Shown: positions 44,578 through 52,900 of the stretch, piece after piece
Numbering within the stretch: position 1 is the stretch's first letter
Layout of the letters: each line of letters begins with the position of its first letter
Source: Methanoprimaticola sp047501175
GTDB taxonomy: Archaea > Thermoplasmatota > Thermoplasmata > Methanomassiliicoccales > Methanomethylophilaceae
Assembly: GCF_047501175.1 (NCBI RefSeq)
Contig: NZ_JBEQWH010000004.1
Span: 124,001 to 188,000 of the forward strand
DNA: 64,000 bases
Direction: 5' to 3'
Notes under the pieces: generated by a model
What the model was told of the DNA's origin: nothing
Database searches by the model: none
Seen by the model: the letters and a program-made list of their open reading frames with translations, nothing else
Translations under genes and position numbers: made by a program

Positions 44578-44610
44578 CGCGCGTATACAGGTAGCGCTTA
44601 TAAAGATAAC
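44578..44610 (-). promoter_or_regulatory. Promoter of the rpl18e operon
   Basis: Leftward TATA TCTTTATAAGCGC within 44594-44607, followed about 12 bp later by GTATACGCGCGAA (44576-44588). The message would have a leader of about 30 nt. The rest of 44548-44732 shows only the terminator side of the ATPase gene. Confidence 0.55.
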
Positions 44611-44732
44611 TGTTAGGGAAGGCTCCGTCGGGATCGCGATACGGACCTCCGACCTTAAATGCAGGGAATCGACCGCGCATCGGGAGTATGTGATACCCTG
44701 CGACGTGGCTGCGCGAACCCGGACGTTCGGGC

Positions 44733-46076
44733 CTACAGGAACATGCTCATGTAGATCGGTATGTACGTTATGCTGCCATCGACGCGAAGGTCCTTGGAAT
44801 GGACGACGTACGCCGTATCGACGAACCTCCCGTACTTCCCCATCAGACGATCGAGGGATTTGTGGCGGGACGACATGTTCCCCGACTTGCACTCGACGGG
44901 TACGATCATCCTGCCATCCGATATCAGGAAGTCGACCTCCTGGATGTTGTCGGTGTCCTTCACGGTGAACTTTGTATAGACGAGCCTGTGCCCGGCGGCC
45001 ACGAGTTCCTGCGAGACCATGTTCTCGAAGAACATCCCCTCATTGACCTGCAGCTTTCCCCTCAGCATGGCCTCGTACAGCTCCTCGGCATCCCTGCTGT
45101 CTGCCATCATCGCGGATGTCACCAGGAGCCCTGTGTCCAGCATGTACATCTTGAACCTGTTCTCGTCCAGGTTCAGGGAGAGGGCAGGGCTGGGATCGTA
45201 GTTGTCCACACAGACGTTGATGATCATCGATTCCTTCAGCCAACCGACGCTTTTGAGATAGTCCCTGGTGCGGCCGTCCTGCTTGATCTCGCCGGGACTG
45301 AACGATTTGTCATGGTTGGACAGATACGAGGGGACCAGTTCCAGGATCCTTCCGGCTTTTTCACCGCCGCCGTACTCGATCTTTACCGAATCGTTCCGAT
45401 AGAGGTTCAGGATCGACCTCTTTGCTTTCTCGACCTCGGACAGATTGTTCGTCCCGAGATACGCGCTTATCGCCTGAGGCATTCCTCCCATCAGCATGTA
45501 CAGGCGGTACTCCGCCATGATGCGTTCATGCATCGTCCTCCCGAGAGGTTCCCTGTCGATGAAACACCGTCTGATCAGAGGGATGGTCTGCTCGTCTCCG
45601 ATCGCCCACAGATATTCCTCGAAGTCCATGGGGTGCAACCTTATCGATTCCTCTTCGGAGGGTATCAGGATGCCCCTGACATTCTGCTTGATCGACAGCA
45701 GGGAACCCGTCTCGATGTAGTCGTATCTCCCGTCTGCGACCAAGTGTTTTATCATCTGCCTTGCGGGAGGGAACAGCTGGACCTCGTCGAAGACTATCGC
45801 GCTCTCCCTCCTGTAAAGGGTCGTCCTGAACATCTGCTGGAGGAACAGGAAGAACCTGTCCAGATCCCTCGGGTTCCTGAAGACGTTCCTCAGACCCTCG
45901 TCCATGTTGGAGAAGTCTATGAGGATGTGACTGCGATATTCGTTCCTGACAAAGGCCTCCACCAGAGTGGATTTCCCAACTCTCCGGGCCCCTTCCACCA
46001 GGATCGCGCTTCTACCTTGGGAAGTGTCCTTCCATCTGAGGAGTTCGTCGTAAACCTTTCTTTTGAAGAGGTCCAT
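44733..46076 (-). CDS. AAA ATPase with DUF4143 domain (copy 2), terminal TAG
   Basis: 447 aa. Walker A GARRVGKST (about 29-37), Walker B SAIVFDEVQLFP, sensor ETGSLLSIK; C-terminal DUF4143 with VDFLISDGRMIVPVECKS (PD-(D/E)xK-like). Upstream is a three-unit, 33-bp-periodic operator. It is the only gene here whose terminal stop is TAG (44733-44735); read-through would add 25 residues before TAA. The family end (YIPIYMSMFL) is right at the TAG and a small hairpin CGAAC / GTTCG follows, so TAG may be a true stop here. Role of this family unknown. Confidence 0.85.
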   Translation of the reverse strand: MDLFKRKVYDELLRWKDTSQGRSAILVEGARRVGKSTLVEAFVRNEYRSHILIDFSNMDEGLRNVFRNPRDLDRFFLFLQQMFRTTLYRRESAIVFDEVQLFPPARQMIKHLVADGRYDYIETGSLLSIKQNVRGILIPSEEESIRLHPMDFEEYLWAIGDEQTIPLIRRCFIDREPLGRTMHERIMAEYRLYMLMGGMPQAISAYLGTNNLSEVEKAKRSILNLYRNDSVKIEYGGGEKAGRILELVPSYLSNHDKSFSPGEIKQDGRTRDYLKSVGWLKESMIINVCVDNYDPSPALSLNLDENRFKMYMLDTGLLVTSAMMADSRDAEELYEAMLRGKLQVNEGMFFENMVSQELVAAGHRLVYTKFTVKDTDNIQEVDFLISDGRMIVPVECKSGNMSSRHKSLDRLMGKYGRFVDTAYVVHSKDLRVDGSITYIPIYMSMFL

Positions 46077-46081
46077 GATAG

Positions 46082-46189
46082 TATATAAATATGCACGTAT
46101 ATTAAAATTTTTAATAGATGATATTACACGTACAGTAAAATTTTCAATGCGTAAAAATACACGTACAGTGTAATTGGAACTGCATGATC
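46082..46189 (-). promoter_or_regulatory. TATA box plus three 33-bp operator units
   Basis: Leftward TATA ATTTATATAC (46081-46090) just before the ATG at 46076. Upstream, CACGTA recurs at 46094, 46127 and 46160, exactly 33 bp apart. The units are similar over most of their length: TACACGTACAGT is identical at 46125-46136 and 46158-46169, and units 1-2 share TTAAAATTTT. 33 bp is about three DNA turns, so bound proteins would line up on one face. Confidence 0.7.
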
Positions 46190-46426
46190 CTTAGAGGGAT
46201 CCAACACGGAGCAGACGCGGATGTCCCGCATCATGCATTTCAGAATCTCGCTCCCTGATGGCTGCGCGAACGGTCGTTGACCATCCCACGCGTTCGATGA
46301 CCACGGCCGCTACCGATATCGTCGGACAGGGCGGCAAACAGAACACGGTGACCGAGCGTATCGACGTCGGGTGTGGACGGCATCATATAATTGATGGTCG
46401 TTGCTCCACCCAAGGAGATGAACCCG
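46190..46426. other. Intergenic region before the SIS-domain gene
   Basis: About 240 bp without a supported gene. The right end holds a TATA-like CATATAATT (46384-46392) and an AAGGAG ribosome site (46412-46417) for the gene at 46427. No repeat or RNA recognised in the remainder. Confidence 0.4.
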
Positions 46427-47005
46427 ATGAACCCCACACCTCAGATTGATGCATACTTCGCCGAGCTAGCGGAAGCCTGTTCGAAGATAGACAGGACCGA
46501 TCTCTCAAAGATGATTCATGCGATAGAGCAGGCGTACGAGCGCGAATCCACGATCTACATCTGCGGCAACGGAGGCAGCGCGGCGACCGCATCCCACATC
46601 TGTTGCGACTTCAACAAAGGCATCTCGATGTATCAGGAGAAGAAGTTCAACTTCGTCTCCCTGAACGACAACATGGCCACCATGATGGCGATCGCGAATG
46701 ACGTCTCCTATGACGACGTCTTCCTGATCCAGTCCGAGGGGCGCGTCCGCGAGGGGGATGTCCTGATCGCGATATCCGGGAGCGGGAACTCCAAGAACGT
46801 CATCAAGGCCGTGGAGTACTTCAAGGGCCTCGGGAACACCGTCATCGGACTGTCCGGATACTCCGGAGGGAAGCTGAAGGACCTCTCCGACATATCGGTC
46901 CATGTCCCCGTGGACGACATGCAGAAGGCCGAGGACGCCCACATGTCGATCCTGCACCTCTGTGCACAGATCATCGCGAGGGAGCTCGGGCACCCCCTCT
47001 GCTGA
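46427..47005 (+). CDS. gmhA: Sedoheptulose-7-phosphate isomerase-like SIS protein
   Basis: 192 aa. SIS fold with CGNGGSAATASHICCDF (sugar-phosphate loop) and ISGSGNSKNVIKAVEYFK, the pattern of GmhA-type phosphoheptose isomerases. The ATG at 46427 is chosen because AAGGAG is 9 bp upstream. A second GmhA-like domain lies in 48087-49124, so the two may have different substrates. It stands alone, separated from ilvE by a shared hairpin. Confidence 0.8.
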   Translation: MNPTPQIDAYFAELAEACSKIDRTDLSKMIHAIEQAYERESTIYICGNGGSAATASHICCDFNKGISMYQEKKFNFVSLNDNMATMMAIANDVSYDDVFLIQSEGRVREGDVLIAISGSGNSKNVIKAVEYFKGLGNTVIGLSGYSGGKLKDLSDISVHVPVDDMQKAEDAHMSILHLCAQIIARELGHPLC

Positions 47006-47026
47006 GAAAAATCCTAGGGTTTGTCA

Positions 47027-47054
47027 TCGGGGCCCCGTCCTCACGGGACCCCGA
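47027..47054. terminator. Bidirectional terminator gmhA-like / ilvE
   Basis: Outer stem TCGGGG / CCCCGA, inner stem CCCGT / ACGGG, loop CCTC, one C-A mismatch, between converging genes, followed by CGTTTTC on the + strand. Confidence 0.6.
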
Positions 47055-47066
47055 CGTTTTCAGAAT

Positions 47067-47993
47067 TCAGTTGACGTAGTACAGCCAGGACTCGTACTTG
47101 GGGTCCTTACCCCTGACGATGTCGGAGAACTTCTCGTGGATCTTGGTGGCGACCTCTCCGATCTTACCGTCTCCGACGGGGTGTCCGTCGATCATGGTGA
47201 CGGGTGCGATCTCCGCCGCGGTACCGGTCATCCAGACCTCATCGGAGGATGCGAGCATGAACCTGGAGACCTCGATCTCCTCGACAGGGTATCCCATGTC
47301 CCTGGCGACGGTGATGATGGAGTCCCTGGTGATCCCCTCGAGGATGCACTCGGCGACCGCAGGGGTGATGATCTTCCCGTGGCGGTACATGAAGATGTTC
47401 TCCCCTGTGCACTCAGCGACATGTCCGACGGAGTTCAGCATGACGGCCTCGTTCGCGCCCTGCCTGACCGCCTCCCTCTTGGCGAGGGTGGATGCGACGT
47501 AGGCGCCGTTGACCTTGGCCCCAGCGGGTCCGCACAGGTTGTCGGGCCTCTGCCAGGAGGAGGTGATCAGCTTGGCACCGCTGTTGTCGGCACCGAGATA
47601 GTTCCCCATGTGGATGCAGGTGATGGCGAACGCGGGAGTGACCCCGATGGGATTCAATCCGACCTCCTCCCCGCTCAGGAAGACGCAGGGCTTGACGTAG
47701 TCGACGGCCTCCCCGTTGGCCCTGACGGCCTCCTTGATGGCCTCCATGGTCTCCTTCAGTCCGTACTCCTTGCCGTCGAAGACCATGTCGATGCCCATGA
47801 TCTTGCATCCGTCCAGAAGCCTCTGGGCGTGTTCCTTGAGCCTGAATATGGCCATGCCCTTTGAGGTGTGGTAGACCCTGATCCCCTCGAACACACCGGT
47901 TCCATAGTTGAGAGCGTGGGCAAGGACGTGAACCTTTGCGTCCTCCCAGTCGACGAGCTTACCGTTCAGCCAGATCTTTTCGGTCTTGTCCAT
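47067..47993 (-). CDS. ilvE: Branched-chain amino-acid aminotransferase
   Basis: 308 aa, fold-type IV PLP enzyme for Leu/Ile/Val synthesis and breakdown. HALNYGTGVFEGIRVY, YVKPCVFLSGEEVGLNP, NGAYVASTLAKREAVRQGANEAV (PLP Lys region) and TGENIFMYRHGKIITP are canonical. It has its own promoter region at 48015-48060 with CG-rich motifs. Confidence 0.95.
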   Translation of the reverse strand: MDKTEKIWLNGKLVDWEDAKVHVLAHALNYGTGVFEGIRVYHTSKGMAIFRLKEHAQRLLDGCKIMGIDMVFDGKEYGLKETMEAIKEAVRANGEAVDYVKPCVFLSGEEVGLNPIGVTPAFAITCIHMGNYLGADNSGAKLITSSWQRPDNLCGPAGAKVNGAYVASTLAKREAVRQGANEAVMLNSVGHVAECTGENIFMYRHGKIITPAVAECILEGITRDSIITVARDMGYPVEEIEVSRFMLASSDEVWMTGTAAEIAPVTMIDGHPVGDGKIGEVATKIHEKFSDIVRGKDPKYESWLYYVN

Positions 47994-48014
47994 GGTATTT
48001 CACCTCGAAAGTCA

Positions 48015-48060
48015 CGTACGCGCGTGCGTGTCGCAATACGCGCACAAGGTTAGCCGTATT
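48015..48060 (-). promoter_or_regulatory. ilvE upstream region with CGCG motifs
   Basis: CGTACGCGCGTGCGTG at 48015-48030 and TACGCGCAC at 48037-48045 lie between the ATG (47993) and a weak leftward TATA (TGTAAATACGG near 48055-48065). The same CGCGTGCG/GCGCACG class occurs at other promoters here. Confidence 0.4.
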
Positions 48061-48086
48061 TACACATTGTGTGAAGCGACCGACAC

Positions 48087-49124
48087 TCAGGAATCGGAGC
48101 CCAGGATGAAATCCACCGCATCGGAGAACGTCTTCCCGTCCCCGACCTTGAACGTCCTGCACCCGAGCCTGCGCCCGAACTCCATGTCCTTGTCGTGGTC
48201 CCCGACCATCCATGAGCGGGAGGCGTCGATGTGGTGCTTGGCGATGGCGTCCAGGCCCATGCCGATCTCCGGCTTCCTGCAGGAGCAGTGCTCGTCAGGG
48301 GTGTGCGGGCAGTAGAATATGTCGTCCACGTGGCCTCCGGCGGACGAGGCCTGGGCCCTGAGCTTGCCGTGGATCCTGTCCAGTGTCCCCTCGTCGAAGT
48401 ATCCGCGATGGAGTCCGGACTGGTTGGTTATGACTATGACCAGATATCCGGCGTCATTGAGCCTGGATATCGCCGACGGGACGTCAGGATACAGGTTGAA
48501 CTTGTCCGGGTCGCTGCAATAGGGGACATCCTTGGCGATGGTGTCGTCCCTATCGATGAAGACCGCTCGATTGCCGAAGAGGATCTGCTCGACCATGCCG
48601 GCGATGATGTGGCAGGCGCAGATGTACCCCTCCTGGACGTGGGGGGTGTCCGTGGACGGTATGACGACCGCGTGGTCCGCGATGTCCTTCATCCTCCCGC
48701 AGTCTCCCGTGAACGAGATGCTCTTCCCGCCGCGGGCGGCCATCTCCTCCATGGCCAGGATGACGTTCTTGGAGTTCCCGGACGTGGACATGCCCACGAG
48801 GATGTCGCCCTTCCTGGCGAGACCCTCCACCTGCCTCTTGAAGACGAGGTCGTAGCTGTAGTCGTTCCCGATGGCGGTGACAGGGGCGATGTTGGACAGG
48901 CATACGCCGGGAAGGGCGGGACGCTCCATCTTGTACCTCCCGGAGAACTCGGCGGCGATGTGCTGGGCATCGGCGGACGAACCACCGTTCCCGCAGAAGA
49001 TGACCTGGTTCCCGTTGCGGAACGCCTCGGCGATCATCTCTGCCGCCTTCTGGACCTGAGCGGGATCTATCTTGGAAATGGTGTTCGCTGCCTTGTTCAG
49101 CTCTGCCGTGATAACATCATTCAT
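48087..49124 (-). CDS. Bifunctional heptose enzyme: GmhA-like isomerase fused to GmhB-like phosphatase
   Basis: 345 aa. Residues 1-180: SIS isomerase (CGNGGSSADAQHIAAEFSGRY, STSGNSKNV). Residues about 185-345: HAD-IIIA phosphatase of the D,D-heptose 1,7-bisphosphate type (VFIDRDDTIAKD, VITNQSGLHRGYF, zinc loop CPHTPDEHCSCRKP, MVGDHDKDMEFG). Together with the adjacent kinase this converts sedoheptulose 7-phosphate to heptose 1-phosphate. Start ATG 49124 overlaps the hddA stop by 8 bp. Fusion of the two activities is notable. Confidence 0.88.
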   Translation of the reverse strand: MNDVITAELNKAANTISKIDPAQVQKAAEMIAEAFRNGNQVIFCGNGGSSADAQHIAAEFSGRYKMERPALPGVCLSNIAPVTAIGNDYSYDLVFKRQVEGLARKGDILVGMSTSGNSKNVILAMEEMAARGGKSISFTGDCGRMKDIADHAVVIPSTDTPHVQEGYICACHIIAGMVEQILFGNRAVFIDRDDTIAKDVPYCSDPDKFNLYPDVPSAISRLNDAGYLVIVITNQSGLHRGYFDEGTLDRIHGKLRAQASSAGGHVDDIFYCPHTPDEHCSCRKPEIGMGLDAIAKHHIDASRSWMVGDHDKDMEFGRRLGCRTFKVGDGKTFSDAVDFILGSDS

Positions 49125-50133
49125 TCGGATATCTCCATGATATGACACCTTGGGGCTCGAACATGAAATCGGTGACCTTCGCACCCATCTTCCCGAGCTC
49201 TTTGGCTACGTCGTACTTGCGGTCGTATTCACATATGAAGTACATGAAACCGCCACCTCCGGCGCCGGAGACCTTCCCTCCGATGGCCCCTGCGTCCTTT
49301 GCCACCTTGTACATGGAGTCGATGAGGGGGTTGGTGACCTTGGATGAGAACTGCTTCTTGTACACCCAGGCCTCGTCGAGGATCTCCCCCGCGGTGTTTA
49401 TGTCGCCCTTCTCCATGGCGAAGTACATGTTCTGGGCCAGCGCCTTGGTCTTGTCGAGGGCCTCCATGTTCTGGCCCTTGTTGTACTTGGACACCTGACT
49501 CTCTATTATGGTCGCGGACTCGCGGGTCTGGCCGATGTAGCACAGCAGGGAACGGTACTGGAGCTCGTTCACCGCGTCGTAGGGGATCCTGACGCGGTTG
49601 ACATCGACCCCGTGGCTGCCGAACTTCATGTAGTTGAATCCGCCGAAGACCGCGGCGTACTGGTCCTGCTTGCCGCCCTTGAGGCCTATGTCCTCGCGCT
49701 CCAGCTTGTACGCGAGCTTGGCCATCTCGTCGCTGGTCATACGGATGCCCTGCCACTCGCACATCGCCGATATGATCGAGACGATCACCGTGGAGGACCC
49801 TCCGAGACCGGAACCGGGCGGCGCCTCAGACTGCAGGAACATCTTGAACCCGTCCGTGACCTCGAAATGATTGGTCACCGCCTTGATGAGGTCCATGTTG
49901 CCATCGAGGGGCAACGGTCCCCCGTCCAGGGGGGCCTCGTACTTCCCGTAATCGGCGGAATGGACCGACATCGAATGATCGTCGGTCGGGGTGATGGTAC
50001 AGTATGCATAACGATTGATGGTGGTGTTGAATACAGCACCGCCTTTCTGGGAGGCATACGGGTCCACGTCTGTCCCGCCTCCTGCCAGGCCCACCCTCAG
50101 TGGAGCCCTGGCCCTATAGTGAATCCCATCCAT
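49117..50133 (-). CDS. hddA: D-glycero-D-manno-heptose 7-phosphate kinase
   Basis: 338-aa GHMP kinase. RARAPLRVGLAGGGTDVDPYA start, ATP loop PPGSGLGGSST, and C-terminal KVSGAGGGGFMYFI, as in HddA, which makes heptose 1,7-bisphosphate. It heads a two-gene operon with the isomerase-phosphatase fusion. A hairpin (GCCTCC / GGAGGC, 50147-50167) and TATA-like sequence (GGTATATAA near 50193) lie upstream. Confidence 0.9.
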   Translation of the reverse strand: MDGIHYRARAPLRVGLAGGGTDVDPYASQKGGAVFNTTINRYAYCTITPTDDHSMSVHSADYGKYEAPLDGGPLPLDGNMDLIKAVTNHFEVTDGFKMFLQSEAPPGSGLGGSSTVIVSIISAMCEWQGIRMTSDEMAKLAYKLEREDIGLKGGKQDQYAAVFGGFNYMKFGSHGVDVNRVRIPYDAVNELQYRSLLCYIGQTRESATIIESQVSKYNKGQNMEALDKTKALAQNMYFAMEKGDINTAGEILDEAWVYKKQFSSKVTNPLIDSMYKVAKDAGAIGGKVSGAGGGGFMYFICEYDRKYDVAKELGKMGAKVTDFMFEPQGVISWRYPNE

Positions 50134-50404
50134 CCCATCACCTATAGCCTCCTCGCGATACGGAGGCGTTCGATTATATCATTCCGACTATGGTATATAA
50201 TTGTAAGTGCCGATTTATCGTATTTTGACGTGCTGGCACATATCGATGACGAGTGTCCCGGAACTGTTGGAACGACCGATGGATTGACACTGTTGGATGC
50301 GATATCGCATACATGGCCCGTCCGATGTCTCCGGAACACGGATGCGTCTCGTCTAACCATTATAAACATCGAACGCCTGCGCCAGAACATCCAGGAGGCC
50401 CTGC
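50134..50404. promoter_or_regulatory. Divergent control region hddA / glycan genes
   Basis: 270 bp. Left: hairpin 50147-50167 and AT-rich TATA candidates for hddA (TTATATCATT at 50174-50183, TATATAATTG at 50195-50204). Right: ACCATTATAAAC near 50357-50368 is a TATA for the rightward glycosyltransferase operon. Between them no gene is evident. Confidence 0.45.
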
Positions 50405-51496
50405 ATGGAGTCAATGAAGGTCGTCGAGGCAAATCCGTATTTCTTCCCTTCCATGGGTGGGATAGAGCGCAGGATGCATGTCACAGCCAAGCACCTGGCT
50501 GCACGCGGACACGATGTGACCATCCTCACGGGACAGCTGCCTGGCACCCCCTCGGAGGAGGATACGGAATGGGGATACCGCATCGTTCGCGTCCCATCCA
50601 AGTTCTACGACATCTACAACCCCCCGTACATCACCTGCAAAGGGACTCTGGACAAGCTGAACGAGCTCGACCCCGACATCGTCGACTACAACTACCGCTG
50701 GGCACCGTCCTTCGACGGGGACGTGGCCAGGTTCTCGGGGAAGAAGGTGTTCACCTACCACAACATGTGGGGAGAGGGGGTCGGCATCCAGAAGGTCATC
50801 TCCTCGGTGAACGACAGCCTGTACCGCAAGAAGCTGGACAGGTACGACCACATCATCGCCATATCGGATTTCGTCCGCGACGACCTGGTAAGGCGCGGCC
50901 TCGAACCCTCGAGGATCACGACGATCGACAACTGTCTCGACGAGGTCCCCAAGCTCACGGGGGTCGAGGGAGATTTCATCCTCAACCTGGGGCGCATGGT
51001 CGAGACCAAGGGCCTCCCGTACCTCGTGGAGGCCATGAGGGACGTGGATTGCAAGCTGGTCATGTGCGGCAAGGGCCCGGAGGAGAAGCGCATAAGGCGC
51101 ATGATCTCCAAGTACGGCCTCGAGGACAGGATCGAACTGAAGGGATGGATATCCGAGGAGGAGAAGATCGGGCTCATGGGGACATGCAAGTTCTTCGTCA
51201 TGCCCTCGATATACGAGTCCTACGGTCTGGCGGCGTTGGAGGCCCTCTCCTACGGGAAGCCTCTCGTATGCACCGACGTGGACGGCCTGCCGGGGAACGT
51301 GAAGGATGCCGGGCACTATGTGAAGCCCAAGGACCCGAAGGGACTCGCGGACGGCATCAACAGGCTACTGACTGACGACGGATACCGCAGGACGCTCTCC
51401 GACAACGCGGTCAGGGTGGCCAGGTCCGTCACGTGGGAGCAACGTATCCTGGAAGTGGAGAGCCTCTTCAGGAAGGTCATCGACGGAGAGGTCTGA
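50405..51496 (+). CDS. GT4-family glycosyltransferase
   Basis: 363 aa, GT-B fold. N-terminal PYFFPSMGGIERRMHVTAKHLAARGHDVTILT and C-terminal LNLGRMVETKGLPYLVEAM, KGPEEKRIR and PSIYESYGLAALEALSYGKPLV, the nucleotide-sugar-binding E-x7-E region. Cytoplasmic; transfers a sugar to a lipid-linked or glycan acceptor. First gene of a rightward run to 56560 with overlapping starts. Confidence 0.9.
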   Translation: MESMKVVEANPYFFPSMGGIERRMHVTAKHLAARGHDVTILTGQLPGTPSEEDTEWGYRIVRVPSKFYDIYNPPYITCKGTLDKLNELDPDIVDYNYRWAPSFDGDVARFSGKKVFTYHNMWGEGVGIQKVISSVNDSLYRKKLDRYDHIIAISDFVRDDLVRRGLEPSRITTIDNCLDEVPKLTGVEGDFILNLGRMVETKGLPYLVEAMRDVDCKLVMCGKGPEEKRIRRMISKYGLEDRIELKGWISEEEKIGLMGTCKFFVMPSIYESYGLAALEALSYGKPLVCTDVDGLPGNVKDAGHYVKPKDPKGLADGINRLLTDDGYRRTLSDNAVRVARSVTWEQRILEVESLFRKVIDGEV

Positions 51497-52101
51497 TGGA
51501 AGCCATAGGGGATGTCCTGTTCGGCATATTCGGTGCCGACGGCGGATGGGGGGTCGTGCTGTGCATATTCCTGATATTCTTCATCGATGCCCTGCTGTTC
51601 CCCACGCTGCCGGAGCTGTTCTTCATACTGGGCTTCTCCTACGACCCGAGCATCGAGTTCGGTCTGCTCCTCCTCGGGGCCGCCGTCATAGCGGAATGGG
51701 TCGGGATCTTCTCGCTGTACTACATCACCGAGCACGTACGCATACCGCAGAAGGTCACCAGAGTCGTCGGGAAGTACAAGGACTTCCTGCTGGTGAGCGA
51801 CGAACGCCTGCTGCTACTGAACCGCATCGCCCCCACGGTCCCCTTCGCGGGAGCGTTCATATCCATCGTGAAATGGGACCTGAAAAAGAGCTGGTTCTAC
51901 ATCACGATAGGTTGCATCCTGAAGTACGGCGTGATAATGCTCCTCAGCGACCAGATGTACAAGTACTACGCGGAGAGCGCCACCACCATGACCATCGTGA
52001 TGCTCGTCGTCATCCTGGCCGTGAGCTTCATCCTCTCGTACGTCGTCAAAAAACGCAAAGGTCTCGACAGGGATGCCGAAGACTCCCCTAAAAACAATTA
52101 A
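51496..52101 (+). CDS. DedA/VTT-like small membrane protein
   Basis: 201 aa, five or so membrane segments. The loop LLLNRIAPTVPFAGAFISIVKWDLKKSWFY resembles the DedA/SNARE-associated (VTT) core, in which R and P residues line a transport path; VTT proteins move lipid carriers. In this position it could recycle a polyprenyl-phosphate carrier, but that is inference. Starts in a TGATG overlap with the glycosyltransferase. Confidence 0.65.
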   Translation: MEAIGDVLFGIFGADGGWGVVLCIFLIFFIDALLFPTLPELFFILGFSYDPSIEFGLLLLGAAVIAEWVGIFSLYYITEHVRIPQKVTRVVGKYKDFLLVSDERLLLLNRIAPTVPFAGAFISIVKWDLKKSWFYITIGCILKYGVIMLLSDQMYKYYAESATTMTIVMLVVILAVSFILSYVVKKRKGLDRDAEDSPKNN

Positions 52102-52125
52102 TAGGGCGCGGTCGATGAGTTCGGC

Positions 52126-52896
52126 ATGAAGGCAGTCATCTTGGCGGGAGGGTTCGGTACAAGGATCTCCGAGGAGAGCCATCTCAGACCCAAGCCCATG
52201 ATAGAGATCGGGGACAAGCCCATCCTTTGGCATATCATGAAGATATACGAATCGCAGGGGATCACTGACTTCATCGTGTGCGCGGGATACAAGCAGCACA
52301 TCATCAAGGAATACTTCTCCAACTACGCGCTGTACAACAGCGACATGACCTTCGATTTCAAGAGCGGCGGCGTCACCGTGCGCTCCAATGCCTCCGAGCC
52401 CTGGACGGTCACCATCGCGGACACCGGCCTGAACACGATGACCGGAGGGCGCATCAAGAGGATCGAGCGCTACCTGGAAGGGGACGAGACCTTCTGCCTG
52501 ACGTACGGCGACGGGGTCACCGACGCCCCCCTGGCGAAGGAGATCGAGTTCCACGAGAGGGAGGGGAGGGCCGCGACGCTCCTCGCCGCACGCCCGGCGG
52601 GACGCTTCGGCACCATGGACATGAACGGCGACAACGTCGAATCGTTCAGGGAGAAGAACCCGCAGGACGTGGGCTGGATAAACGGAGGGTACATGGTCCT
52701 CGACGCGGAGGTCATGGACTACATCTCCGGCGACGACACCACATTCGAGAAGGAGCCCCTGGAGAACCTCGCGCTCGACGGGAAGCTCAACGCGTTCAAG
52801 CATCCCGGGTTCTGGCAGTGCATGGACACCATGCGCGACAAGGAGATGCTACAGAGGATGTGGGACACCGGGAGCGCACCCTGGAAGACATGGTGA
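52126..52896 (+). CDS. rfbF: Glucose-1-phosphate cytidylyltransferase
   Basis: 256 aa. LAGGFGTRISEESHLRPKPMIEIGDKPILWHIMKIY and TYGDGVTD identify RfbF, which makes CDP-glucose from CTP and glucose 1-phosphate. Followed 4 bp later by the matching dehydratase. Confidence 0.95.
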   Translation: MKAVILAGGFGTRISEESHLRPKPMIEIGDKPILWHIMKIYESQGITDFIVCAGYKQHIIKEYFSNYALYNSDMTFDFKSGGVTVRSNASEPWTVTIADTGLNTMTGGRIKRIERYLEGDETFCLTYGDGVTDAPLAKEIEFHEREGRAATLLAARPAGRFGTMDMNGDNVESFREKNPQDVGWINGGYMVLDAEVMDYISGDDTTFEKEPLENLALDGKLNAFKHPGFWQCMDTMRDKEMLQRMWDTGSAPWKTW

Positions 52897-52900
52897 TCCC

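Noticed and set aside
46427..47005. SIS protein as the glucosamine-6-phosphate deaminase or KdsD type
   Set aside because: The GNGGSAATASH loop and length match the GmhA group; no CBS domains as in KdsD.
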